Source: JACVRW01 sp963751105 (GTDB taxonomy: Bacteria > Actinomycetota > Thermoleophilia > Solirubrobacterales > Thermoleophilaceae). From it: DNA of 64,000 bases. The first letter of the stretch is position 1; each line of letters begins with the position of its first letter. The position numbers and the translations under genes are program-made. Of the stretch, positions 33,316 through 42,503 are shown in pieces. A model generated the notes under the pieces. That model was given only the letters and a program-made list of their open reading frames with translations, was not told where the DNA came from and did not search any database. The stretch is taken from assembly GCA_963751105.1 (NCBI GenBank), contig CAVVTG010000002.1, forward strand, positions 372,001 through 436,000. Reading direction: 5' to 3'.

Positions 33316-34995
33316 TCAAGGCCCCCGCGGTGCGCCGGGCACGACGTTGACGGTCGCCGATGTGGTGCCCGCCAAGGGTCCGCCCACGACTTCGACCGTG
33401 ATCGTGTGCTCCCCCGGAGGCAGCGGCCGGAGCATCGCCACGTACCCCGCGGTGACGAACGTCGTCACCTGTGGAGCTACGCCGAGAATGTTGCCTTCCG
33501 GCAGCTGCGCGGTGCCCTGAGGGGATACGGCCAGGAACCGTTCGCGTGCGATGTCGACCGGCCTGTGCCCATCGACGCTGACGAGGATGGCGTCGAACCC
33601 GAGCAGCGTCTGCAGGCCCTCGATCGCGCACCGCCGCTGCGCTTCCTCACCGACGGCGAAGGATGGCGGCGGCTCCACCTCGTCGCAGACGAAAAACGCG
33701 CCGAAAAGAAACACCGACGTGCCTGGCTTGACGACGCACTTCGCCGGCGCCTGGGTTTCGGGCCGGGTCCAGACGATGAGGACCTTGTCTCGGTGCCCGG
33801 TCGGGAAGCAGCTCTCGCCCTTCCCGGCCAGTGGGTTCTCTGCCGCCGGAAGCTCGAGCAGCAGTCGCGTCTCCTCGCCGATCAGCTGCCCCCCCGTCAG
33901 GCCCGCGAGGCGTTGGGCCGCGGGAGTCAGGTGGCCGTCCCTGGGCGGCGCGGAGCGAGCTACCGGGTTCGCGACAACGCTGACTGCACGGCTGTGGTGC
34001 TTGCGCGGCTGCCAGTCGGGGGCGTAGTCGAACGCGTCCCTGTTGGTTAGGTTCACCTGATTGCGACCGTGGGCGTGCATCGTGTGGATGTCGGGGGAGC
34101 CCGCGCGATTGCTGGCGAAAGCGATCTTGCGCCCATTGGGCGACCAGGCCGGCAGGCCATCGCCCGCCTCGTTGAAGGTGAGCCTGGTCACGTCACCGCC
34201 CCCCGCGCGCATCGTGTAGACCTCGAAGTTCTCCTGGCTAACGGGGTCGTCGCTGTTGAAGGCGATCCGCGTGCCATCGGGCGACCAGTTCGGAGACTCG
34301 TTGTCGAGTGCGTCGATGGTGAGCTGCGTCCGGTCAGAACCATTTGGGCGCATCTTGTAGATGTCGTTGTTGGAGTCGGCGTCAGGGGCGCTGGCAAAGG
34401 CGATCTGCCGGCCGGTCGGCGACCAGTTGGGCTGCCGGTCCATAACCCCCGGGCTGTTCGTGAGGTTGCGTTCGCCGGTGCCCGCCGCAGTCATCGTGAG
34501 GACGTCGTAGTCGAGCTCCCCGCGGACGGGCGCGAAGTCCCGCGCGAACACGATCTTCTTGCCGTCAGGTGACCAGGCGGCGTCCTCGTCGTCGAATTCG
34601 TTGAATGTGATCTGGGTCTGGTTTGACCCGTCCGCGTTCATTACGAACACCTCGAAGTCGGGTCCTCCCAGGCCTGGGACCGCGGGATTGGTCGGCGTCT
34701 CGCGGTCGCTCTCGAACACGATCTTTCGGCCGTCCGCCCGCCAGTTCGCCCGCGCGTCCTCGCCGTCGGAGTTGCGGGTCAGGTTGTCGAGGTTGCCCCC
34801 AGTGGGGTTCATTGTCCAGATGTCGAGGTCGCCGCCATGCCGATCGCTATCGAACGCGATCTTGCCGTTCGCGCCTGGAAAAGCACCGAGCGCCGGTGAG
34901 ACTCCCGCCGTCAGGCCGGCGATGCAGATCAGCGCTACACCACTCAGTACGCGCGACAGGTCAGGTTTGTCAATCAAGGAATGGGCGAACGGCAT
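33316..34995 (-). CDS. Secreted TolB-like WD40/PD40 beta-propeller protein
   Basis: 559 residues from ATG 34995, supported by GGAGG before it. Signal peptide at 15-38. Six PD40 repeats follow at about 45-residue spacing (ANGKIAFDSDRHGGDLDIWTM, then DGRKIVFESDRE, DGKKIVFARD, GRQIAFASAPD, DGTRIAFNSD and GRKIAFASNRAGSPDIHTM), each with the W/SPDGK and IxxM pattern of TolB propellers. A C-terminal beta domain (about 370-559) with four cysteines is not recognised. It is likely cell-surface or periplasm-like. Local GC is lower than the surroundings. Confidence 0.85.
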   Translation of the reverse strand: MPFAHSLIDKPDLSRVLSGVALICIAGLTAGVSPALGAFPGANGKIAFDSDRHGGDLDIWTMNPTGGNLDNLTRNSDGEDARANWRADGRKIVFESDRETPTNPAVPGLGGPDFEVFVMNADGSNQTQITFNEFDDEDAAWSPDGKKIVFARDFAPVRGELDYDVLTMTAAGTGERNLTNSPGVMDRQPNWSPTGRQIAFASAPDADSNNDIYKMRPNGSDRTQLTIDALDNESPNWSPDGTRIAFNSDDPVSQENFEVYTMRAGGGDVTRLTFNEAGDGLPAWSPNGRKIAFASNRAGSPDIHTMHAHGRNQVNLTNRDAFDYAPDWQPRKHHSRAVSVVANPVARSAPPRDGHLTPAAQRLAGLTGGQLIGEETRLLLELPAAENPLAGKGESCFPTGHRDKVLIVWTRPETQAPAKCVVKPGTSVFLFGAFFVCDEVEPPPSFAVGEEAQRRCAIEGLQTLLGFDAILVSVDGHRPVDIARERFLAVSPQGTAQLPEGNILGVAPQVTTFVTAGYVAMLRPLPPGEHTITVEVVGGPLAGTTSATVNVVPGAPRGP

Positions 34996-35043
34996 GGCGG
35001 CCTCCGTGGGCTCAGGGCAATTCACGCCGCCGAGGGTTTCGTA

Positions 35044-35062
35044 GACCGGTATACGTCCGGTC
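35044..35062. repeat. Inverted repeat GACCGG-N7-CCGGTC
   Basis: Perfect 6-bp arms with a 7-base spacer lie 49 bases upstream of the propeller gene start. This could be an operator or a small hairpin in its leader. The 197-base gap (34996-35192) has no other gene; GATACCGATCGACG just beside it adds partial symmetry. Confidence 0.35.
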
Positions 35063-35192
35063 GATACCGATCGACGCGGCGTTGAATTCGGCGCCTGGCC
35101 GGGAGTAGCGCTCGTTCTCCACGACTCGGGAGCAGGGAACCGCTGCAACTCGCGCGAAGCGGAAGCGTTGGTAGTTGTCTTCTCCGGCTCGC

Positions 35193-35672
35193 TCAGCGTT
35201 CGAGGAACCGCTTGAGAGCCTGAAGCTGACCACGCACGTCGCGACGCACGCCGCGGGCAAACGTCCCGTGAAGCACCCGAGGCAGCTTCTTCCACTCGAA
35301 CTCGCTGATCTGCGTGAAGCGCGTGCCCACCTCGCTCGGCTCGAGCCGGTACTCGACATGGAACGTCGAGGCCTCATCCTCCTCCCGAATAGTCAGCCGG
35401 CTCGGCGGCTGGAGCTCCACATGCTCGAGTGTCAACTCCATGGGAGGCCGTAGCGGCACTGGCTTGTGGCTGACTGTCCAGCGATCGTCTTCTGCCACCT
35501 CCACCGAGTCGACCTTGGGACACCATTTCGGGTCATTGAGCGGATCCGCGACCACCGCCCACACGGCCTCGGGCGAAGACGCGATCTCGATTGATTCCTC
35601 GATGCGGATCAGACAAGCGTAGATCAGCCACCAAGCCGCTGCGCCTCGCGCAAAGCGAGAGTCCGGCACCAC
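35193..35672 (-). CDS. SRPBCC (START-like) family protein
   Basis: 159 residues at most. The family core begins at IRIEESIEIASSPEAVWAVVADPLNDPKWCPKVDSVEV and ends with a long helix (GTFARGVRRDVRGQLQALKRFLE), which closes the hydrophobic ligand cavity. Members bind lipids, polyketides or other hydrophobic molecules. The first 20 residues (MVPDSRFARGAAAWWLIYAC) are not family-like; the true start may be a non-ATG codon nearer IRIEES. It is in the lower-GC block, upstream of the propeller gene in the same orientation. Confidence 0.75.
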   Translation of the reverse strand: MVPDSRFARGAAAWWLIYACLIRIEESIEIASSPEAVWAVVADPLNDPKWCPKVDSVEVAEDDRWTVSHKPVPLRPPMELTLEHVELQPPSRLTIREEDEASTFHVEYRLEPSEVGTRFTQISEFEWKKLPRVLHGTFARGVRRDVRGQLQALKRFLER

Positions 35673-35717
35673 GGCAAGTGGCGTGCGCCGCCCGGAAAGC
35701 CGGCGCCGCTGTTGAAA

Positions 35718-36923
35718 CTAGAGCGCGCGCGTGAGCGCCGCCGCGGCTCTTCGGCCGCTGCGAATCGCGCCTTCCATCAGGGCGGCGAACTCGCCGCCGA
35801 GGTGCTCGCCCGCGAAGGCCAGCGGCCCCACCGGCTCGGCGGCCATCCGCTCGAGCTCGAGCGGCGGCGAGCTCGAGTAGGCGGCTTCGACCCAGGGATC
35901 GTCGGACCAGGTGGACAACAGAGCGCCCGTCCGGTCCAGCTCGAGGTCGTCGCGCAGGCGCGCCAGCGAATCCAGCCAGGTCTCCGGACCGTCGCTCACC
36001 CGCAGCACCTCGAGGCCCCGTGGTGAGCCCGCGAACGCGCTGACCACCGGCTGCACGGTCTCGTTGTCGCCGGTGGCGGTCCAGCACCAGTAGCGCTCCG
36101 GGACGGACATGACGGCGCTCGGGCGAGCGGGCGCGGCCAGCGGCACGAACAGCTTGGCCGCGTGTCCGTAGCGCACGGCGGCGAGCGCGTCGGCCCAGCG
36201 CGCGGGCAGGGCCGGCTCGAAGGCGATGCGGGGCAGGACGCTCGCGGGCACCGCGACCACGCAGGCGTCGGCCTCCAGCTCGGCGCCGCCCGCGGACACG
36301 CGCACAGCGGGACGCTCGTCGCCGCTACTCCAGACGACGCGCTCGACCGGCGCGCGGAGCCGGATCGCGCTCCCGAGCTCCGCGGCGAGCGCCTTCGCCA
36401 GGCCGTCGTTGCCCCCGGCGATGCTTGGCGCCGGTTCGTCGCCGACGTGGGCGATGCCGGCGAGATCACGGGCCGAGACCTGCTCGGCCGAATCGGCGCT
36501 CGAGATCTCCACGCGGGCGATCAGCGCCTCGCGCGCCGACACCGGCAGATCGACGCCGTTCACGAAGTCCCGTGCACTCACACCCGGAGCGGCGTCGGGC
36601 AGGCCGCTTTCCACCACCGCCGCCGCGGTCACCAGCTCGTCGTGGCTGGTGGCGACGCCGCGCGGCTCACGTGTCCCGTAGCGCATGCCCTTGTCCCACA
36701 GGCCCAGGCCGAAGCGCGCCGCCAGCTCCCGGATGGCCGTGTTTCCGGGCAGGAGGTACTCCGCTCCCATCTCCACGAGCGCGCCGTTGTCGAGGCGCCG
36801 CGACCAGACGCGCCCGCCGACGCGGTCGCGGGCCTCGAGCACCGTCACCTCGCGGCCGGCGCTGCGGAGCTCATCGGCTGCGGTCAGGCCGGCGAGCCCG
36901 GCTCCGATCACAGCGACCTTCAC
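35718..36923 (-). CDS. Flavin-containing amine oxidase
   Basis: 401 residues from GTG 36923, overlapping the upstream stop as GTGA. N-terminal FAD motif VAVIGAGLAGLTAADELRSAGREVTVLEARDRVGGRVWS, then GGNDGLAKALAAELG and the C-terminal FAD contact AFAGEHLGGEFAALMEGAIRSGRRAA. This is the monoamine/polyamine oxidase fold; substrates could be polyamines or other primary and secondary amines. It is the last gene of the operon 40621-35718, and its closest functional context is the polyamine transporter 6 kb away. Confidence 0.9.
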   Translation of the reverse strand: MKVAVIGAGLAGLTAADELRSAGREVTVLEARDRVGGRVWSRRLDNGALVEMGAEYLLPGNTAIRELAARFGLGLWDKGMRYGTREPRGVATSHDELVTAAAVVESGLPDAAPGVSARDFVNGVDLPVSAREALIARVEISSADSAEQVSARDLAGIAHVGDEPAPSIAGGNDGLAKALAAELGSAIRLRAPVERVVWSSGDERPAVRVSAGGAELEADACVVAVPASVLPRIAFEPALPARWADALAAVRYGHAAKLFVPLAAPARPSAVMSVPERYWCWTATGDNETVQPVVSAFAGSPRGLEVLRVSDGPETWLDSLARLRDDLELDRTGALLSTWSDDPWVEAAYSSSPPLELERMAAEPVGPLAFAGEHLGGEFAALMEGAIRSGRRAAAALTRAL

Positions 36924-39067
36924 GCGGCGCGTCCCGCAGCGGGCCCGGTGCGCACCGCCAGCGCGTCCACGACCGTGGCACCTCGCTCGTGCACGAGCAC
37001 CGGGTTGAGCTCGATCAGCTCGAGGCCCGACTCGAGCAGCAGCTCGCCGGCGGCCGCGGCCAGCGCCGCCGCCGAGGCGATGTCGAGCGGGGCGCCGCCG
37101 CGCCCGCCGGTGAACAGTGGAGCCGCGCGCAGGGTCCGGATGGCGCTCTCGACCCGCTCGGGCGAGGCGGGCAACGGCACCACCGCGGCGTCCTGAAGCA
37201 GCTCGGTCCACATCCCGCCCGCGCCCAGCACGAGGCACGGCACGACACCGTCCGCGCGAGCAGCCACCAGCAGCTCGGCTCCCGGGTCCGCCATGCGCTC
37301 CACCAGCACGGAGGCCGGCTCGAAGCGCTCGGCCAGCGCGCTCACCTGACGGTGGGCGCGGCGCAGCTGCTCGTCGTCGTGGAGGCCGAGAACCACTGCG
37401 CCGATGTCGCTCTTGTGCCGCAGCGAAGGCGAGCTCAGCTTCACCACGACGGGGGCGCCGAGCTCCGCCAGCGCCGTGGCCGCATCGTCCTCGCCGAGCA
37501 CGAGCCGTCCGTCGGGCACAGCGACTCGGGCCCCGCGCAGCAGCTCCTTGGCCTCGTGCTCCGAGAGCCACTCGGGGGTGCCGTTGCCGGCCTCGCGGCG
37601 CGCTGCGGCCGCGATCTCGCGCAGTCGGCCGGGATCGCCCGGCGGCTGGTCGAGCGCCGCCGCACAGGCCAGCCCGGTCCTCAGGCCGGAGACCGCCGGG
37701 ATGCCCGCCTCGATGAAGCGCGCCGCCGCCAGGTCGTCGAGCAGCTCCGGCAGCGTCGAGGCCACCATCACCGGCACCGGGCTGGCGGCGGCGCCCTGGT
37801 GGATGCCCTCGCGCACGTCGCGCCACGACTCCTCCGCGGCCCCGTCGATGCCCACCGGCTGGTCGTAGAGCACGAGCTCGCGCCCGATTGCCGCGTCCTC
37901 GCCGGTGGCGGCGATGATGTCGCGCAGGGTGTCGATCTCGCCCCAGATCAGTGCCGTGTAGTCGAGCGGGTTGCCCACGGTGGCCGCGCCGGGCAGGAGC
38001 GTGCGCAGCCGCGCGGCCGTGTCGGCGCCCAGGGGCGGCAGGCTCAGCCCGAGCCGCTCGCTCTCGTCGGCGGCGAGCGCGGAGTCACCGCCCGAGCAGG
38101 TGAGCACGGCGAGCCCGGCCGACCGGCGGCGAGCCCCGGGCACCGCCAGCGCCTTGGCCAGCTCGAGCAGCTGGTGCACGTCCCCGGCCCAGGCGCCGCC
38201 GGCCTCCTCGACCAGGGCCCGGAAGACCCGCTGATCGCCCGCCACCGCGCCGGTGTGGGCAGCGGCCGCCGCCGAACCGGCCTTGGACACGCCGACCTTC
38301 AGCACGGCCACGCCCACTCCATGCTCCGCGCACGAGGCGAGCGCCTCGGCCAGCAGAGCGCCGTCGCCGTCCGCCTCCAGGTAGAGCGCCACCGACCCCA
38401 CGCCCTCCTCCGTGGCCAGCTGGACCACCCAGCCGGCGGGATCGACGCCGACGGAGTTCCCGCAGGAGATCACGGTGTGCAGGCGCAGCCCGCGGCTGGC
38501 GTTGAGGGCGTTGACCGAGACGTTCCCGCTCTGGGAGACGAGCGCCACCCGTCCGGGCTCGAACGGCCGCAGAGCGTCGCCCCACAACGGGGCCCGCTCG
38601 TGGAGGGCGACGATCCCGTTGGCGTTGGGGCCGCAGACCGGCAGGTCGTGGCGCAGCGCCGCCTCTCGCAGCGCGTCCTCGTGGGCGGCGCCCAGGGCGG
38701 CGGCCTCCTCCGACCCCGCCCCGGGAAGCGCTCCCGGCGCACTCGCGCCGGCCCGCATCTCGCCGAAGCCGGCGCCGAAGATCACGGCTCCGCCGCACCC
38801 GAGCGCGCCGGCCTCGTCGACCACCGCCGGAACGCCGGCGGCGGGGATGGCCACCACCACCGCGTCGGGCGGCTCCGGACACGCGCTCAGCTCGGGGAAG
38901 CAGGGGCGGCCGAAGACGCTCTCGCGGCCCGGGTTGACGCCCCAGACCTCGCCCGTGAAGCCGGCCGCATCCAGGTTGACCAGGGTCTGAGCGGCGTAGG
39001 AGCCGGATCGCTCCGTCGCGCCGACCACCGCGACGGAGCGCGGATGGAGTAGGCGGGAGAGGTCCAC
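36920..39067 (-). CDS. ADP-forming acyl-CoA synthetase (acetate--CoA ligase family)
   Basis: 715 residues. The CoA-binding Rossmann domain is at the N-terminus (RSVAVVGATERSGSYAAQTLVNL, IFGAGFGEM). Two succinyl-CoA-synthetase-like domains follow (about 150-460), with LVSQSGNVSVNALNASRG and HTGAVAGDQRVFRAL containing the phospho-histidine. A fused ATP-grasp beta domain ends the protein (about 490-715). It makes or uses an acyl-CoA with ADP and phosphate. In this operon it would process the carboxylic acid from amine oxidation. Confidence 0.9.
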   Translation of the reverse strand: MDLSRLLHPRSVAVVGATERSGSYAAQTLVNLDAAGFTGEVWGVNPGRESVFGRPCFPELSACPEPPDAVVVAIPAAGVPAVVDEAGALGCGGAVIFGAGFGEMRAGASAPGALPGAGSEEAAALGAAHEDALREAALRHDLPVCGPNANGIVALHERAPLWGDALRPFEPGRVALVSQSGNVSVNALNASRGLRLHTVISCGNSVGVDPAGWVVQLATEEGVGSVALYLEADGDGALLAEALASCAEHGVGVAVLKVGVSKAGSAAAAAHTGAVAGDQRVFRALVEEAGGAWAGDVHQLLELAKALAVPGARRRSAGLAVLTCSGGDSALAADESERLGLSLPPLGADTAARLRTLLPGAATVGNPLDYTALIWGEIDTLRDIIAATGEDAAIGRELVLYDQPVGIDGAAEESWRDVREGIHQGAAASPVPVMVASTLPELLDDLAAARFIEAGIPAVSGLRTGLACAAALDQPPGDPGRLREIAAAARREAGNGTPEWLSEHEAKELLRGARVAVPDGRLVLGEDDAATALAELGAPVVVKLSSPSLRHKSDIGAVVLGLHDDEQLRRAHRQVSALAERFEPASVLVERMADPGAELLVAARADGVVPCLVLGAGGMWTELLQDAAVVPLPASPERVESAIRTLRAAPLFTGGRGGAPLDIASAAALAAAAGELLLESGLELIELNPVLVHERGATVVDALAVRTGPAAGRAA

Positions 39068-39079
39068 CGTGGGTATCGG

Positions 39080-40277
39080 CTAATGCAGGACGCGTTCGAC
39101 GCCGCGGCGCTCGAGCGCGCGGGCGATGATCAGCCGCTGTATCTCGCTCGTGCCCTCCCAGATGCGGTCGACGCGCAGCTCGCGGAAGAAGCGCTCGGCC
39201 ACGTTGGTGCGCATGTAGCCGCGCCCGCCGAAGATCTGCACGCAGCGGTCGGCGCAGCGACAGGCGGCCTCGCTCACGAAGAGCTTGGCCATCGACGCCT
39301 TGGCGTGCACCAGCTTCGGATCGGCACCCGAGTCCACCAGCCGGGCGACCTCGAGCGTGAGCAGCCGGCCCGCCGCGGCGTCGGCCGCCGAGTCGACCAG
39401 CGGGAACGAGACGCCCTGGTAGTCCATGATGCGGGCTGCCGCCCTGCTCGCGCTCGAGCGCCCAGGCGGTGGTCTCCTCGATCAGGCGCCACATCGAGCC
39501 GACGCCGCGGGCGGCGATGCCCAGCCGCTCCTCCGTGAACCAGGCGCGCTGAAGGTCCTCGCCGCCGCCCAGCTCGCCCACCACGGCGTCCTCGCCCACC
39601 TCGACTCCGGTGAAGCGGATGGTGGGGTGACCGTGGGGGTAGGTGTGGGTGAAGGGCGGATCGTCCACCACCTCGATGCCCGGACGGTCCCTGTCGACCA
39701 GGAACAGAGTGGGCAGGCTCTGGCCGTCGACCAGTGCGTTGGCCATCACGATGTAGACCGCCGCGATGTCGCCGTAGGTGACGAACCATTTCTCGCCGTC
39801 GATCACCCACCCGCTGTCGGTGCGCCGGGCGGTCGTCTCGATCCTCGAGGGGTCGGACCCGGCCTCGCCCTCGGTCACCGCGTAAGCGTCGTGCAGCTCG
39901 CCCCGCAGCGCCGGGCGAAGGTACCGGTCGATCTGCTCAGGGGTGCCGTTGGCCAGGACGTTGTAGGCGCCCGGCATGTGCCACGACAGTGCGTTGGTGG
40001 AGCGCCCGAGCTGCTCCTCCACGAGAAACCATTCGGTCTTCGTCCAGCCCTGGCCGCCGTGCTCGGGTGAATGCAGGCCTCCGGAGAGCCCGGCGGCAAC
40101 GGCCTCGGACTTGATGCGTTGCCTCAACTCGTCGGAGATGCGCCCTCCGCTCAGCTCGGCCTGCTCCTCGTTGGGGATGAGGATCTCGTCCACGAAGCGC
40201 CGTGCGCGCTCCTGCAGCTCTAGCTCCTCGGGCGTGAAGCCGGCCGCGAGGTCCGGGGCGGCGGGGGTGATGGTCAT
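39080..40277 (-). CDS. Acyl-CoA dehydrogenase, frameshifted near 39440
   Basis: The N-terminal 280 residues from ATG 40277 (FTPEELELQERARRFVDEILIPNEEQ, then YAVTEGEAGSDPSRIETTARR) continue in one frame to about 39440, where WALERE should join RIMDYQGVSFPLVDSAADAAAG in another frame; one extra base near the GGCAGCCC run explains it. The C-terminus carries IFGGRGYMRTNVAERFFRELRVDRIWEGTSEIQRLIIARAL, the FAD/substrate motif. Joined length is about 398 residues, normal for the family. ATG 40277 overlaps the upstream stop. It would oxidise an acyl-CoA to enoyl-CoA in the amine or fatty-acid route. Confidence 0.85.
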
Positions 40278-40621
40278 GCACTTCCTCCGTTGCGGGTCAG
40301 GCGGCCCGGAGAGCGTCGGCTCGCCAGGCCAAGGGCCAGGTTGTCGTGGTTTCGGATCACTTCGTCTACGAGCGCGCGTGCCTCAGCCGTGTCGTCGGTG
40401 GCCGGGGCGCCGTCCGCCAGAGCGGAGGCCTCGTCGAGATAGGCCCGCCACTCCCGCCGGCTGCCGTGGGTCACGAGCCGTTCGACCTGCGACCGCTCCC
40501 GCTCCACCAGATCCGGGGCAGGGCGCCGCCCGGCGCGCAAGGTGGCGACCGCCCCGGGAAGCTCGCGCTCGGGTTCTGGAGTGATGGAAAGCCATGCGTG
40601 ACGGGCGTCGAGGAGACGCAC
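40274..40621 (-). CDS. Small hypothetical protein, first gene of catabolic operon
   Basis: 115 residues from GTG 40621. It is rich in Arg and Glu and helical, with VERERSQVERLVTHGSRREWRAYLDEASALAD, and no recognised domain. It heads an operon with the acyl-CoA dehydrogenase, acyl-CoA synthetase and amine oxidase genes, all overlapping or nearly so. A predicted -10 (TACCAT, 40633-40628) lies 6 bases before the GTG, so translation probably begins at the very 5' end of the mRNA. Confidence 0.55.
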   Translation of the reverse strand: MRLLDARHAWLSITPEPERELPGAVATLRAGRRPAPDLVERERSQVERLVTHGSRREWRAYLDEASALADGAPATDDTAEARALVDEVIRNHDNLALGLASRRSPGRLTRNGGSA

Positions 40622-40636
40622 AGGGCTATGGTATCA

Positions 40637-40656
40637 TGCGACTGATCACAAAGTCA
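40637..40656. promoter_or_regulatory. Shared 20-bp regulon motif, site 1
   Basis: TGCGACTGATCACAAAGTCA lies between the divergent hypothetical/acyl-CoA-dehydrogenase operon and the Rieske gene. It differs at only 2 positions from site 2 and 2 from site 3. On the minus strand it contains a -35-like CTGACT followed 18 bases later by TACCAT; the core is a near-palindrome TGATC-N4-AGTCA. I read it as an operator overlapping a promoter. Confidence 0.65.
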
Positions 40657-40665
40657 GGATCTCTC

Positions 40666-41782
40666 ATGGCGTCTGTCGTTTCAGCCCGGACCACCCCTTC
40701 CCAGGCCCTTTCGCCGCACTTCTACCGCGATCCGGCCGTGCTCGAGCTCGAGCAGGAGCGCATCTTCGCGCGCACGTGGCAGTTCGTGGGCCACGTCTCG
40801 CAGCTGCCCGAGCCGGGCCGCTACATGACAGCCACCGCCGGCGTCGAGCCCGTGCTCGTGCTGCGCGACGACGACGGCCGAGCTGCGCGCCTTTCGCAAC
40901 GTCTGCCGCCACCGCGGCTCGCGCCTGCTGAGCGGCAGCGGCGAGTGCCCCAAGGCGATCCGCTGCCTCTACCACGGCTGGACCTACCGCCTCGACGGCG
41001 AGCTCATCGGCGTGCCCGAGGGTCGCTCGATTCCCGGTCTCGACAAGTCGCAGCTCGGCCTGTTCCCCGCTCGCGTGGAGGAGATGAGCGGCCTGATGTT
41101 CGTCAACCTCGACATGGAGGCCGAGCCCCTGGCCGAGCAGGTGGACGGCCTGCCGCAGCGCCTCGAGCGCTACCGCTTCAAGCAGCTGCGTCCGCAGCAG
41201 GAGAAGCCGAGCTCGCAGCCCGCCAACTGGAAGATCGTGGTGGACAACTACCTCGAGGGCTACCACGTGCCGATCGCCCACCCGGGCCTGATGCGGCTGC
41301 TCGACTACAAGCGCTACGACGTGGAGCTCCACGACCACTGGGCCTGGTTCAACGTGCCGCTGCGCGACAAGCCCTCCGGGAACTTCATGGAGCGCACCTA
41401 TCAGCGACTGGTCACGCCCATGCCCGGGCTGGCCGAGGAGGACCACCGGACGTGGCGCTTCATCCTGATCTACCCGAACACGACGATCGACCTCTACCCG
41501 GACCAGATCGGCATCTGGCGGATCAACCCGGACGGCGTGTTCAAGACGGCCGACGAGGCGCTCACCCTCCTGCCGGCGGACAGCGACGCGCGCAGTCGCG
41601 CGGCCCGCTACGCCAACCGCAAGGTCAACGAGCTGGTGGCCCACGAGGACGTGGATCTCGTGGCCAACGTGCAGGCCGGGATCGAGACGCGCGGGTGGGA
41701 GCCGGGCCCGCTGTCGGGGCGCGAGGCCGCGATCGCTTGGTTCGCGGACCGCATCCGGGCGGACCTCGCCGGAGCGGGATGA
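40666..41782 (+). CDS. Rieske non-heme iron oxygenase alpha subunit, frameshifted near 40881
   Basis: About 372 residues from ATG 40666 (ATG 40636 would add 10 but lies over the regulatory motif). After VLRDDDG one extra C near 40881 breaks the frame; restoring it gives ELRAFRNVCRHRGSRLLSG and CLYHGWTYRLDG, the CxH/CxxH Rieske 2Fe-2S ligands. The catalytic domain has NWKIVVDNYLEGYHVPIAHPG with the mononuclear-iron histidines. Relatives include CntA, GbcA and Stc2, which cleave quaternary amines, as well as ring-hydroxylating dioxygenases. In this amine cluster N-demethylation or C-N cleavage is attractive but unproven. No reductase gene is adjacent. Confidence 0.8.
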
Positions 41783-42435
41783 CCGGCCCGGGCGCGGGGA
41801 CGACCGAGGCAGCGCCGGAGCCCGCGGCCGACTCGGGGTCGCGGCGCGCCCGCGAGCGCATCCTGGCGGCCGCGGTCGACCGCATCGCCACCGACGGGAT
41901 CGACGACATGCGCATCGCGCGCGTGGCCACCGACGCCGGCGTCTCCACCTCGCTCGTGCACTACCACTTCGAGACCCGCGAGGCGCTCCTGGCCGAGGCG
42001 CTCGAGTACTCGTACGAGCTGGCCGGGGACGTGCGCATCGAGGAGGGGGTCGATGCCCGGGGACACGTTGAGCGGCTGGCGCTCATGGCCGACCAGTTCC
42101 TGCCGCACACCGGGATACTCGAGCGCGACTGGATCCTCTGGGTCGAGCTCTGGCTGCGGGCCGTGCGCCATCCGGAGCTTCGCCCCACCGCCGCCGGGCT
42201 GTACGCGCGCATGCGGGAGTGGCTGGCGGCAGCGATCGCCGAGGGTCAGAAGGGGGGCGCGTTTCGATCGGAGGCCGATCCCGAGCGGGTGGCCGACCGG
42301 CTGATGGCGCTCGGCGACGGCTACGGGATACGCGTTCTGATCGGCGCTCTCGATCTCGACACGGCACGGCGCGAGCTCTGGGCCGGGTTGGCCCACGAGC
42401 TGGGCCTTCCCGACGAGCCGCCGCCGCGAGCTTGA
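41779..42435 (+). CDS. TetR-family regulator (coupled to Rieske gene)
   Basis: 218 residues from ATG 41779, overlapping the oxygenase stop as ATGA. The helix-turn-helix is RERILAAAVDRIATDGIDDMRIARVATDAGVSTSLVHYHFETREALL (about 24-70). The ligand domain is typical of BetI-like and related TetR proteins (WILWVELWLRAVRHPELRP). Coupling makes it the leading candidate to bind the shared motif and control the surrounding operons. Confidence 0.9.
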   Translation: MTGPGAGTTEAAPEPAADSGSRRARERILAAAVDRIATDGIDDMRIARVATDAGVSTSLVHYHFETREALLAEALEYSYELAGDVRIEEGVDARGHVERLALMADQFLPHTGILERDWILWVELWLRAVRHPELRPTAAGLYARMREWLAAAIAEGQKGGAFRSEADPERVADRLMALGDGYGIRVLIGALDLDTARRELWAGLAHELGLPDEPPPRA

Positions 42436-42463
42436 CGCCACACCCGGCCTCGGCTACGTTTAC

Positions 42464-42477
42464 TGAATCGTCGTTCA
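42464..42477. promoter_or_regulatory. Inverted repeat upstream of second TetR gene
   Basis: TGAA-TCGTCG-TTCA forms a perfect 4-bp inverted repeat with partial symmetry beyond it, 27 bases before ATG 42504. It fits a TetR autoregulatory operator and does not match the 20-bp motif. Confidence 0.4.
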
Positions 42478-42503
42478 AGTTACTGAGGGAGGGACCTGAC
42501 GCG

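Noticed and set aside
37117..37716. Long open frame on the plus strand opposite the acyl-CoA synthetase
   Set aside because: Arg/Pro/Ala-rich translation with no domain, opposite a gene with strong family motifs; a typical high-GC antisense artefact. The same reasoning removes the many other long antisense frames.
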